In this document: positions 7,724 to 15,091 of the stretch, one piece after another
Position numbering within the stretch: the first letter of the stretch is position 1
Layout: every line of letters starts with the position of its first letter
Source: 2-02-FULL-55-14 sp964473365
GTDB taxonomy: Bacteria; Bacteroidota; Ignavibacteria; UBA10030
Length of the DNA stretch: 17,813 bases
Assembly: GCA_964473365.1 (NCBI GenBank)
Contig: CAYYOV010000048.1
Coordinates: forward strand, 1 to 17,813
Direction of reading: 5' to 3'
Position numbers and translations under genes: made by a program
The notes under the pieces: generated by a model
The model's database searches: none
The model's input: the letters and a program-made list of their open reading frames with translations, nothing else
What the model was told of the DNA's origin: nothing

Positions 7724-8487
7724 TGCCACGCTTGCAATCGATCTCCTGCTCCCATGCGGTGCGTCCGCTGGCGGTAGTGCTCTCGGCGCTCCTCCTTGGA
7801 GGCTGCGCTGCCGGTGCGGCATACTCGCCGGGCCAAGGGACCAAGTATCAATACACGTACTCGATGGTCGCACCGTCCGTCTCGGCGGACTTGACGCATC
7901 GGGATGAACGCATCATTATTCAGTTCAGGCCTGACGACGCGGCATTGAAGTTCCAGGTCCAGAATCTGTCGGACCAGGAACTGTCGATCGACTGGTCACG
8001 GGCGTCGATCGGAGTGGAGGGACGGTTCTCCGCCGTGCGTCATGCATCGTCGCTCTATAGTGATTCCGGAGCGGCAGGGTCGTTCCTCCTGCCCCCGATG
8101 GGCTATATGCGGGACCTTGTGATGCCGTATGAGAATATCCGGTTCGATGGAGAGCGATGGATCGAGTCGGACCTCTTGCCGACGACCGACAACGCCAATG
8201 AAGCCCTCAGGTCGATGATCCGTGGCAGCGTTGGAAAGCAGGTCAGCGTCATCCTGCCATTCCGGTTCGGCAGTCAGGAGATGACGTATGAGTTCGCGTT
8301 TCGTGTCTCAGCGGTCCGACCGATCGCCTGGCGAGACGTTCGTCCGGTACAGCGCGTACCAGCACCGCCTGTGACGAAGCGGACCAGCGGAACCTTGGAC
8401 CAGGTCACACTGGCCGTCATTGCCCTTGGCGTGTTGGGGTTTGTCGCGTTCACCCTTAGTCTATCAAAGAATCCACCTTCAGAATGA
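7723..8487 (+). CDS. Putative lipoprotein with C-terminal membrane segment, unknown function
   Basis: 254 residues. A type II signal peptide ends in the lipobox LLLGGC, giving lipidated Cys28. The body has beta-rich stretches, including a hydrophobic/charged alternation around IIIQFRPDD and the segment LSIDWSRASIGVEGRF. A strongly hydrophobic stretch near the end (about residues 225-247) reads as a transmembrane helix, which is unusual for a lipoprotein. I do not recognise a family. The ATG shares its A with the TGA of the adhesin gene, so translation is probably coupled, and the ATG at 8484 overlaps this gene's stop by 4 bp. An upstream in-frame start at 7597 lies inside the adhesin gene and would bury the signal peptide, so it was not used. 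A role linked to envelope export or anchoring of the adhesin is only an inference from position. Confidence 0.8.
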   Translation: MPRLQSISCSHAVRPLAVVLSALLLGGCAAGAAYSPGQGTKYQYTYSMVAPSVSADLTHRDERIIIQFRPDDAALKFQVQNLSDQELSIDWSRASIGVEGRFSAVRHASSLYSDSGAAGSFLLPPMGYMRDLVMPYENIRFDGERWIESDLLPTTDNANEALRSMIRGSVGKQVSVILPFRFGSQEMTYEFAFRVSAVRPIAWRDVRPVQRVPAPPVTKRTSGTLDQVTLAVIALGVLGFVAFTLSLSKNPPSE

Positions 8488-9392
8488 GTGTTGTGATGAA
8501 GACCTGCCGTTCTTGTCTGTTTGCGGCCTCGCTCGCCGTCGCCATGTTCCAAACGGGTTGTGGACCCGCCCGGATTGTCGAACGAGACCGCTATTTCAAG
8601 CCGGTCATTCGGCATGTGCAACCGTTGACGCCTTCGACACCGTCGGCATCCGTAGCGGTTCCCGCCGCAGTACCTGCACAGGATCCAATGGTCAAGATCC
8701 TCGAGGGAGCGTTGGCCGATAGCCGTCGCGAATTGCTCGAATTGCGTTTGGAATTGATGAGCCTTCGGGATTCGGTACGTGTCTTCGGCGCCATCGCACG
8801 CTATCAGCGGGAGGCCTCATCCGCGCTTGCCGACAAAGTGGCTGTCCTTGAACAGCAGATGTTGGCCTCGACACGTTCCGCGTCCCCGATCTCGCCAGGA
8901 CCGGCTCCTGCTCCTTTGGCGCGCCGCGAGGCTCCGCCCGAGCGCTCCCAGCAACCTGCGGCCGTTCCGTCGAGCGGTCGAACCGTTTCTCTGGCGGCGG
9001 AATACTCGGAAGGCGTGATGCTCTTCAATCGAAAACAGTATGACGAGGCACGCCGGTGGTTCTCCCGGCTGCTTGAGGATGGGATCAGTGAGGACCTGGC
9101 GGACAATTGCGAGTATTGGGTGGGGGAGTGCGATTTCGCGCGCGGTCGGTTCACCGATGCGGTGGGTTCTTTCGAGCGGGTGCTGGCCCTCAAAGGCTCG
9201 AACAAGCGTGCGGATGCGCTTCTGATGCTCGGCCGTTCGTACGAGCAGCTCCGACAAACGGACCGTGCGCGGGGGATCTTCGAACGACTGGTCAAAGAAT
9301 ATCCGTCATCAGCAGCAGCAAAGTCCGCGAGATGGAAACTGAGGAATCTCCGGACGCCAGCCGGAACGGGTCCAGGTTCCATGTATTCGTGA
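8484..9392 (+). CDS. YbgF/CpoB-like TPR lipoprotein
   Basis: 302 residues. A lipoprotein signal ends at MFQTGC (Cys26). Residues about 71-127 are Leu/Glu/Arg-rich and look like a coiled coil, followed by a Pro/Ala/Ser linker (about 130-165). The C-terminal part (about 172-290) has three tetratricopeptide repeats with typical words (GVMLFNRKQYDEARRWF, YWVGECDFARGRFTDAV, LGRSYEQLRQTDRA). Order and content match the periplasmic YbgF/CpoB family, which in other bacteria works with Tol-Pal and peptidoglycan synthesis, but no tol or pal genes are in view. It overlaps the previous gene by ATGA (8484-8487); an alternative ATG at 8496 gives a more usual signal peptide start (MKTCRSC). Probably a periplasm-facing protein-protein adaptor. 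Confidence 0.8.
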   Translation: MSVVMKTCRSCLFAASLAVAMFQTGCGPARIVERDRYFKPVIRHVQPLTPSTPSASVAVPAAVPAQDPMVKILEGALADSRRELLELRLELMSLRDSVRVFGAIARYQREASSALADKVAVLEQQMLASTRSASPISPGPAPAPLARREAPPERSQQPAAVPSSGRTVSLAAEYSEGVMLFNRKQYDEARRWFSRLLEDGISEDLADNCEYWVGECDFARGRFTDAVGSFERVLALKGSNKRADALLMLGRSYEQLRQTDRARGIFERLVKEYPSSAAAKSARWKLRNLRTPAGTGPGSMYS

Positions 9393-9455
9393 GGCTGTTG
9401 CAGATTGATTATCGGGCGGCTTCTGGGTACGTTGTCAAGACAACTTCCATCCGCC

Positions 9456-10853
9456 ATGCGCATCCAGTTCTGGGGGGCCGCCCGCAGCGTGACCGGCTCC
9501 CGTCACCTGCTCTCCGTGAACGGCTCCCAGGTTCTGCTTGATTGCGGCCTCTATCAGGGCCGGCGGCAGGAATCCTACGAGCGCAATAAGCAGTTCCCCT
9601 TTGACCCGGGGTCCGTCGACGCCGTCGTCCTCTCCCACGCTCATGCCGATCACGCCGGCAATCTTCCGAACCTTGTCCGGTCCGGGTTCAGCGGGACCAT
9701 TCATGCCACGGCCGCGACCCGGGACCTCTGTAATGTTACCCTCTTCGACAGCGCCTACATCCAGGTCCGCGATATCGAGGTCGTGAATAAGATCCATCGA
9801 AAGAAAGGCCTTCCCCCGGTCGAACCATTGTATGTGCCCGACGACGTCAGCGCTACGATGGAGCAATTCTCCTCTGTGGCATATCGTCGGACAGTCCCTA
9901 TCGTTGATGGGGTGCGGATGACCTTCTACGACGCCGGTCACATCCTCGGGTCGGCCGTGACTGCCCTGGACCTGTCGTCGAAGGGGAGAACGGTTCGGCT
10001 TGGATTCACCGGAGATCTCGGGCGAAAAGCTATGCCGATCTTGCGGGACCCGGAGCCGATGGGCGATGTGGATGTGCTCATCTGTGAGAGCACGTATGGA
10101 GGCCGCAAGCACGAGCCGCGCGATGGAATGAAGGAACGTCTCGCCGCGGTCATCAAGACCACTGCTGACAGGGGGGGGAAGGTCATCATCCCTGCGTTCA
10201 GTCTGGGCCGCACGCAAGAATTGGTCTACATCCTTCTCGAACTGCTCGACGCCGGGATGCTCCCATCGATCCCTGTCTATGTCGATAGCCCGCTGGCGGT
10301 GAACGCGACGGAAGTGTTCCGCATGCACCCGGAGTGCTTCGACAAGGAGACGCTGGCCCTCCTCCATCGCCATGAGGACCCGTTCGGGTGGAGCCGTTTG
10401 CGATACATTCGGAGCGTGGACGAGTCGAAGGCGTTGAACAGGCACGACGGACCGTGTGTGATCATCTCGGCGTCCGGCATGTGCGAGGCGGGCCGAGTGC
10501 TACACCATCTGGCCAATTCGGTCGGTGATCCGAAGAACACGGTCCTGATCATCAGCTATCAAGCGGAACACACGCTCGGCCGGCGGCTTCTCGAGGGAGC
10601 GCCTGAGGTCAGGATCATGGGTGAGATGTATCCCGTGAAGGCTGACGTGACCAAGCTGAATGCCTTTTCGGCGCACGCCGGACAGGATGAACTGGCGGAC
10701 TATGTGGCTTCGATGGACCTGAAGCGCCTCCGAACCGTGGCCCTCGTCCATGGCGAGCCGGTCCAGGCGGAGCAGCTCAAAACGGCGCTCGAGGCGCGTG
10801 GCGTCCGACAGGTCGTGATCCCTGAATTGGGTGACACGTTGGAGCTTGTATGA
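9456..10853 (+). CDS. MBL-fold beta-CASP ribonuclease (TTHA0252-like)
   Basis: 465 residues, close to the usual length of bacterial beta-CASP RNases of the Thermus TTHA0252 type (related to CPSF-73). Visible features are the zinc motif H61-A-H-A-D-H66, H162 in GHILGS, D187 in TGDLGR, E211 in CESTYG (motif A), the beta-CASP insert with VDSPLA and ISASGM, H407 in FSAHAG (motif B) and H432 in VHGEP (motif C). All expected metal ligands are present, so it should be an active RNA endo/exonuclease in the cytoplasm. The start at 9456 (MRIQFWGAARSVTGS) fits the family; an in-frame ATG at 9405 would add 17 residues outside the fold. A 63-bp gap follows the TPR lipoprotein gene, with no terminator or promoter recognised. 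Its stop overlaps the next start by 4 bp. Confidence 0.93.
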   Translation: MRIQFWGAARSVTGSRHLLSVNGSQVLLDCGLYQGRRQESYERNKQFPFDPGSVDAVVLSHAHADHAGNLPNLVRSGFSGTIHATAATRDLCNVTLFDSAYIQVRDIEVVNKIHRKKGLPPVEPLYVPDDVSATMEQFSSVAYRRTVPIVDGVRMTFYDAGHILGSAVTALDLSSKGRTVRLGFTGDLGRKAMPILRDPEPMGDVDVLICESTYGGRKHEPRDGMKERLAAVIKTTADRGGKVIIPAFSLGRTQELVYILLELLDAGMLPSIPVYVDSPLAVNATEVFRMHPECFDKETLALLHRHEDPFGWSRLRYIRSVDESKALNRHDGPCVIISASGMCEAGRVLHHLANSVGDPKNTVLIISYQAEHTLGRRLLEGAPEVRIMGEMYPVKADVTKLNAFSAHAGQDELADYVASMDLKRLRTVALVHGEPVQAEQLKTALEARGVRQVVIPELGDTLELV

Positions 10854-11698
10854 GGATCCTGATCAGCGGAGGCAGCGGGCTCGTCGGACGCAGTGTGGTT
10901 AGGATCCTGTCCGATGACCATCGCGTCGATGTCCTGGACCTGAAAAATCCGGCCAGTGGCTACTCGCAGTTCCATCGGGCCGATGTACTCAGCATTTCAT
11001 CGCTGACCAAGGTCGTTCACGACTATGACGCCGTCATCCATCTGGCCGGGATCCCCCACCCCCTGAACGACCCTCCCGAGAAGGTCTTCCAGGTGAACAC
11101 GGTAGGGACGTTCAACATGCTCGAGGCCTGCGCTCTGGCCGGCATCCCGAAGTTCATCTTCATGTCGAGCGAATCCACGCTGGGATTTGCGTTCTCGAAG
11201 ACGCGGATGTGGCCTGAGTACCTTCCGATCGACGAAGAGCATCCGCTCCGTCCGCAGGACCCCTACGGTCTCAGCAAGGTCTCCGGCGAGATGTTGTGCG
11301 CTGCGTATCAGCGGACCTACGGAATGGAGACCATCGCGCTGCGTGCGCCCTGGATCTGGGTCGAGGAGCCGGAGGAAGTGGACCTGTACCGCCGGCTCGT
11401 TCGGGAGCCCGAGCGTTGGCCGAAGAACCTCTGGGCATATATCCACGTTCGGGACGTGGCCCAGGCCATCCGGCGTGCGATCGAGGCTCCATCGCTCGGA
11501 GCGCACGAAAGTGTCTTCATCTGCGCAGACGATCAATGGACGGACCTGCCTTCCCGGGCGCTGGTTGCACAGTTCTATCCTGAGGTCCGATTGACATCGG
11601 ACGCCCTCCCCGGCCGCCGCGCACTGATCTCCACGGCCAAAGCCGCATCGCTTCTCGCCTTCCGTCCCGAATGCTCCCGCGACGACCTGCTGCACTGA
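10850..11698 (+). CDS. NAD-dependent epimerase/dehydratase (extended SDR family)
   Basis: 282 residues. The N-terminal Rossmann motif GGSGLVG (7-13) binds NAD(P); an acidic tip follows in VDVLDLK. The sequence HLAG near the middle of the fold, the active-site Ser pair S106-S107 in FMSSES and the Y139-G-L-S-K143 catalytic motif are all intact. This is the pattern of sugar-nucleotide epimerases/dehydratases; the exact substrate cannot be read from sequence, and the C-terminal part is short compared with GalE (about 330 residues), so a small sugar or non-nucleotide substrate is possible. The ATG overlaps the previous stop by 4 bp, and the gene ends in TGATG shared with the next start. Confidence 0.88.
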   Translation: MRILISGGSGLVGRSVVRILSDDHRVDVLDLKNPASGYSQFHRADVLSISSLTKVVHDYDAVIHLAGIPHPLNDPPEKVFQVNTVGTFNMLEACALAGIPKFIFMSSESTLGFAFSKTRMWPEYLPIDEEHPLRPQDPYGLSKVSGEMLCAAYQRTYGMETIALRAPWIWVEEPEEVDLYRRLVREPERWPKNLWAYIHVRDVAQAIRRAIEAPSLGAHESVFICADDQWTDLPSRALVAQFYPEVRLTSDALPGRRALISTAKAASLLAFRPECSRDDLLH

Positions 11699-12630
11699 TG
11701 AACCGCCGGCCGGTGCTCATCGACACCGATACGGGGGTGGACGACGCGTTGGCCATTGCGCTGGCGCTGCGTTCTGACGAAATCAATGTCGTCGGCATCA
11801 CGACCGTCGCTGGCAACGTCGAAGTGTCCCTGTGCACGCGGAATGTGCACGCGCTGATGGATCGACTTCATGTGGTCCACGCGCCCCGAGTCGTCGTAGG
11901 GGCATCCCGGCCATCGGTTCTGCCGCTCGTGACAGCACCCGAGGTGCATGGCAAAGGAGGGATGGGTGCGCTGACACCCGCAACGGCGCCCGCAGTCAGA
12001 GGCGGCGCGGCGCGTGCAGCCCGCTTCATTACGCAAATGGCCGACCGGCACGGTGACGATCTTACCATCGTCGCGATCGGCCCGCTGACGAATCTGGGGG
12101 CAGCGTATCGGCTCGCACCGGCTGCTATGCGCAAGGTAGGACGCGTGATTTCGATGGGCGGCGCATTTCACGTTCCCGGGAATACTGGCCCGGTGGCAGA
12201 GTTCAACTATTTTGTCGACCCGCATGCAGTTGCGGTCGTCCTGGAACATGCGCGCGATCTGTTGATCGTTCCGCTTGATGTCACGGAATCGCTGACGGTA
12301 CTGTGGTCGGAGGTCGAACGCCGGACGAAAACTCCATCGGCCCGGTGGATGCGGAGACTCGTGCACGGCTACATGGAGTATCATCGGCTCACGGAAGGAT
12401 TCAAAGGCGCCTACCTGCACGACCCGATCGCGGTCGCGGAGGCCATAGTCCCGGGTGTCATAACCGCCGTCAACGCGCGCGTGGAGATCGTGTCTCGCGA
12501 AGGCCCCTCTCGCGGGATGACTTCGCTTGTCGCCGCAGACCGTGCGTCGCGCCGGTCGGTGCGAGTGGGTCGGTCTCTGAATCGGGATACGTTCACCCGC
12601 CTCTTCCACCGTGTATGGCCCGCGACCTGA
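11698..12630 (+). CDS. Inosine-uridine type nucleoside hydrolase
   Basis: 310 residues. The Ca-binding motif DTDTGVDDA (D9, D11, D15, D16) opens the protein, as in all IU-NH enzymes. HGKGGMG follows in the middle, then FNYFVDP (Asn/Asp substrate contacts) and YLHDPIAVA near the end, with H241 and D242 in the place of the family's catalytic and metal-binding pair. It should split the N-glycosidic bond of ribonucleosides to base and ribose in the cytoplasm; purine or pyrimidine preference cannot be read. The ATG shares its A with the stop of the epimerase gene; an upstream ATG at 11671 lies inside that gene and lacks family support. Next to an RNase, a role in salvage of RNA breakdown products is possible (inference). 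Confidence 0.92.
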   Translation: MNRRPVLIDTDTGVDDALAIALALRSDEINVVGITTVAGNVEVSLCTRNVHALMDRLHVVHAPRVVVGASRPSVLPLVTAPEVHGKGGMGALTPATAPAVRGGAARAARFITQMADRHGDDLTIVAIGPLTNLGAAYRLAPAAMRKVGRVISMGGAFHVPGNTGPVAEFNYFVDPHAVAVVLEHARDLLIVPLDVTESLTVLWSEVERRTKTPSARWMRRLVHGYMEYHRLTEGFKGAYLHDPIAVAEAIVPGVITAVNARVEIVSREGPSRGMTSLVAADRASRRSVRVGRSLNRDTFTRLFHRVWPAT

Positions 12631-14513
12631 CGATCGTTTGGACAGTGTTGCTCGCGTGGATCGCGGTGACTTCCGGCAGTGCCCAGGAATGGTCGGCACC
12701 CTCTGATCGTGTCACCCGCCTCGATACGCTTCCCGGGGTCCAGCTTCGGTTCGAACGGATGCTGAATACCTTCTCCTGGAACGGGACGGCCGTCGTCGAC
12801 GAGAGTGTCGGTCCCTGGCGGTTCCGCGCCGACCAACGAGTGTCGTCCCGGCTCATCCGGGCCGGCCGGTCCTTGCGACAGGAAGAATACAGCGGGCGCG
12901 TTGACATCGATCGCGCACTCACAGCCGAATGGGACGCGCTGATGCAACAGCGTTCATCCAGCGTCTCGGGGCCAGCTGGCGTTGACCTCGGTGATGTTGC
13001 GTTGCATCGGATCCTGGGAGGCGTGCGTGCCGGGTCTGTGCTCGGTCCGAATGTTACGGGCCTGATCGGCTGGGAATGGAACCGGCAGGCTGGCCGGAAC
13101 GACGCCGGGCTCTCGGGTAGCGTGGCGGGGGAATTGCCCGGCGTGGATTGGGAACAGCTTCTGCTCCAAGGTCGCGGCATGTGGTCGGCCTCCTCGCTGG
13201 GTGACCGCAGGCCGTCTGACGCGTCTGCTGAGATCTCGGTGCGTCGACCGTTCGCTGCCGGGTCGGAATACTCCCTCTCTGCCATGTACCAAGGACAGCG
13301 GCGTGATCTGCCGGCCGCCGGTACCGGATTGTCCGGCGAGGCGACAAGCGGTCCCGGAGCCTTGTTGCGTCGCGTTGAGGACCTCGCGTCGGTCCAGCAA
13401 GCGCTCACATGGTCCATCGATCCGACGCTGGACGGAAGAGTGGACGCAGGGTGGAGGAGTCGGCAGATCGAACGACGATACTCGCTGGCGGGTGGACCAC
13501 TTCCGACGGGCATCACACAATCAGAATTGTCGGCATCGGGCCACATGAATTGGGAACCTGCACGCGGTTGGTGGAACGTCCTCTCGTTGGGGTTCACGCA
13601 AGGAGAAGAACAGCACGAGGTCCTCGATGCATCGGGCGCAGCCGTGCAGGCTGCGGATGAACAATGGCGCCAGGCACGTCGCAGAAACCACCAAACGCAG
13701 CGCCTCGTCCTGGCGGTGCGGAGCGGAATGGCGCTCTCGGAGGAAACAGACCTCACGATGTCCGCCTCATCGAATATCCTCCGCTACGATACGCCCGACA
13801 CGCTCAACACGGATGACCGCGACGAACTGTTGCTCACCGCATCGGTCGAGCTGATGCAACGCCTGGGACCACGACTCTCGGTGCAGGTGGTCCTGGATGG
13901 AGCCTTCGACCACCTCGTGTTCCTAAGCCGGTACCAAAGCGCAAACAATGTGACCATCCGCACACTTCGGCTGGCCCCGTCGGTGCTCTGGCGTGTTCCC
14001 GGTGGAATCTGGAATGTCCTCCGGGCAGAAGTTGCGGCCTCATATTCAGCCTTTGATTTCGAGGATCAGGTGGGGGGTGTGCAGAGCTATTCGTATCGTC
14101 AGGCAATGTGGGGCGATTCGTTGATCGTCCCGCTCGGACGCACGCTTCAGTTGGAATTCAGTGGATCTCTCCGTTTATTTGAGCGAGGGCTGTTCCGATG
14201 GCGGGACTTTCGTGAGAGACCTGAGCGGTCGTTCACGGAGGTGGCGCTGTGGCCACGTCTGCGCGTTGTGCATTGGGCCTTCGGCTCTCTGGCCGTGGGT
14301 TTCCGGTCCTTTCGTCAGGAACGGACCGTGATCCGCGACGGCGTCCGGTCGTATGCCGGCTCCATCGGTTCATCGGGTCCGACCGTCGACGTCGAATATA
14401 TGTGGCCGGCCGCCCGCCTGATCATTTCGGGCTGGCGCGAGACTCAACGATCTGATGGCCGATCACTGGCCGCCATTTCCAATGTGATGTTGCAGCTCCG
14501 AACCGTATTGTAA
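12615..14513 (+). CDS. Putative outer-membrane beta-barrel-like protein, unknown family
   Basis: 632 residues. The signal peptide is MARDLTIVWTVLLAW to about GSAQ, cleavage near Q24. After it comes a long series of short amphipathic stretches with alternating polar and hydrophobic residues, many Trp and Arg, and no internal hydrophobic helix. Examples are FRADQRVSSRLI, TGLIGWEWNRQAG, YSLSAMYQGQRRD and LQLEFSGSLRLFERG. This is the look of an outer-membrane beta-barrel or a strand-rich periplasmic protein. The C-terminus (MLQLRTVL) does not end in Phe. I do not recognise a family. The start at 12615 overlaps the nucleoside hydrolase stop by 16 bp; the frame stays open upstream to 12303, but that part is the hydrolase gene read out of frame. 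An 11-bp gap leads to the next gene. Confidence 0.75.
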   Translation: MARDLTIVWTVLLAWIAVTSGSAQEWSAPSDRVTRLDTLPGVQLRFERMLNTFSWNGTAVVDESVGPWRFRADQRVSSRLIRAGRSLRQEEYSGRVDIDRALTAEWDALMQQRSSSVSGPAGVDLGDVALHRILGGVRAGSVLGPNVTGLIGWEWNRQAGRNDAGLSGSVAGELPGVDWEQLLLQGRGMWSASSLGDRRPSDASAEISVRRPFAAGSEYSLSAMYQGQRRDLPAAGTGLSGEATSGPGALLRRVEDLASVQQALTWSIDPTLDGRVDAGWRSRQIERRYSLAGGPLPTGITQSELSASGHMNWEPARGWWNVLSLGFTQGEEQHEVLDASGAAVQAADEQWRQARRRNHQTQRLVLAVRSGMALSEETDLTMSASSNILRYDTPDTLNTDDRDELLLTASVELMQRLGPRLSVQVVLDGAFDHLVFLSRYQSANNVTIRTLRLAPSVLWRVPGGIWNVLRAEVAASYSAFDFEDQVGGVQSYSYRQAMWGDSLIVPLGRTLQLEFSGSLRLFERGLFRWRDFRERPERSFTEVALWPRLRVVHWAFGSLAVGFRSFRQERTVIRDGVRSYAGSIGSSGPTVDVEYMWPAARLIISGWRETQRSDGRSLAAISNVMLQLRTVL

Positions 14514-14524
14514 GGTTGCGACGC

Positions 14525-14983
14525 ATGGTGCCTTCACGTGGAAGAAAACGGGCTACGCCGCAGGACCGATGCCGGTTCGAGCTGATTCTTGCCAGCGCCC
14601 CGCACGAGATCCAGAAGGTCGAAAAATTCCTCTCCAAGGCGAATGCGTCGATCGGCCTTGATGACGGTACCATGTACCGGATCCTCGTCGCCGCCACGGA
14701 GGCGGCTAACAACGCGATCCTCCACGGGAACCAGTCGGACCCCTCCAAAGAGGTCAAGATCTGTATTCAGGCCACCAAGCGGTTGCTGACGATCCGGGTC
14801 GACGACGAAGGCCCGGGCTTCGATCCTTCGAAGCTTCCCAATCCTCTGGAAGAAGCGAACCTCCTCAAAGAACATGGACGAGGGGTGTTCCTGATACGCT
14901 CTCTCATGGATGATGTCAAGTTCGTCCAGTTGGCTAAAGGTTCGGCCATTATCATGAAGGTGAGACTCGATCGTCTGCGATAG
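14525..14983 (+). CDS. RsbW/SpoIIAB-like ATP-binding protein (HATPase_c_2)
   Basis: 152 residues, the usual size of the anti-sigma regulatory kinase family. The GHKL ATP-binding boxes are all visible: N-box E59-A-A-N-N-A-I-L-H-G-N69, G1 box D93-D-E-G-P-G-F99 and G2 box H117-G-R-G120. In the family these proteins bind a sigma factor or phosphorylate a partner with a STAS domain (RsbV-like); neither partner gene is in the window. A start at ATG 14525 is preferred, with AAGG at 14512-14515; a TTG at 14516 is also possible. It is the last gene of the long unit and is followed by a strong hairpin. Target unknown; stress or envelope control is an inference. Confidence 0.88.
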   Translation: MVPSRGRKRATPQDRCRFELILASAPHEIQKVEKFLSKANASIGLDDGTMYRILVAATEAANNAILHGNQSDPSKEVKICIQATKRLLTIRVDDEGPGFDPSKLPNPLEEANLLKEHGRGVFLIRSLMDDVKFVQLAKGSAIIMKVRLDRLR

Positions 14984-15091
14984 TGCCCCCGTCGCGAAGC
15001 TGCCAGAATCCAGATCGTTTTGCGGGGCTGAAAATACGAAGGCCCGCCTCCGTTCGCTGGGGGCGGGCCTTGCTATGACCGTGGTCTACGA
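14984..15091. other. Convergent intergenic region
   Basis: About 108 bp between the ends of two converging units. Apart from the hairpin at 15039-15071 nothing was recognised. Confidence 0.7.
15039..15071. terminator. Strong GC hairpin, probable bidirectional terminator
   Basis: AAGGCCCGCC pairs perfectly with GGCGGGCCTT, and the stem extends by TCCG against TGGG with wobbles to about 14 bp around a TTCGC loop. It lies between the RsbW-like gene (+) and the GDSL lipoprotein gene (-), the right place to stop both. On the minus strand it is followed by CGTATTTTC, slightly T-rich; on the plus strand no T-run follows, so termination is likely better for the minus strand. Confidence 0.75.

Noticed and set aside
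9435..10445. 336-codon minus-strand frame opposite the beta-CASP RNase
   Set aside because: Shadow of a gene with complete catalytic motifs on the plus strand; the product has no recognisable domain.
12303..12614. N-terminal extension of the 632-residue protein back to 12303
   Set aside because: This part is the nucleoside hydrolase gene in another frame; a signal peptide begins at 12615.
11575..13756. Minus-strand frames of 374 and 387 codons opposite the nucleoside hydrolase and outer-membrane-like genes
   Set aside because: Both are antisense to better supported genes and are Arg/Ser/Pro-rich without motifs; expected in GC-rich DNA.
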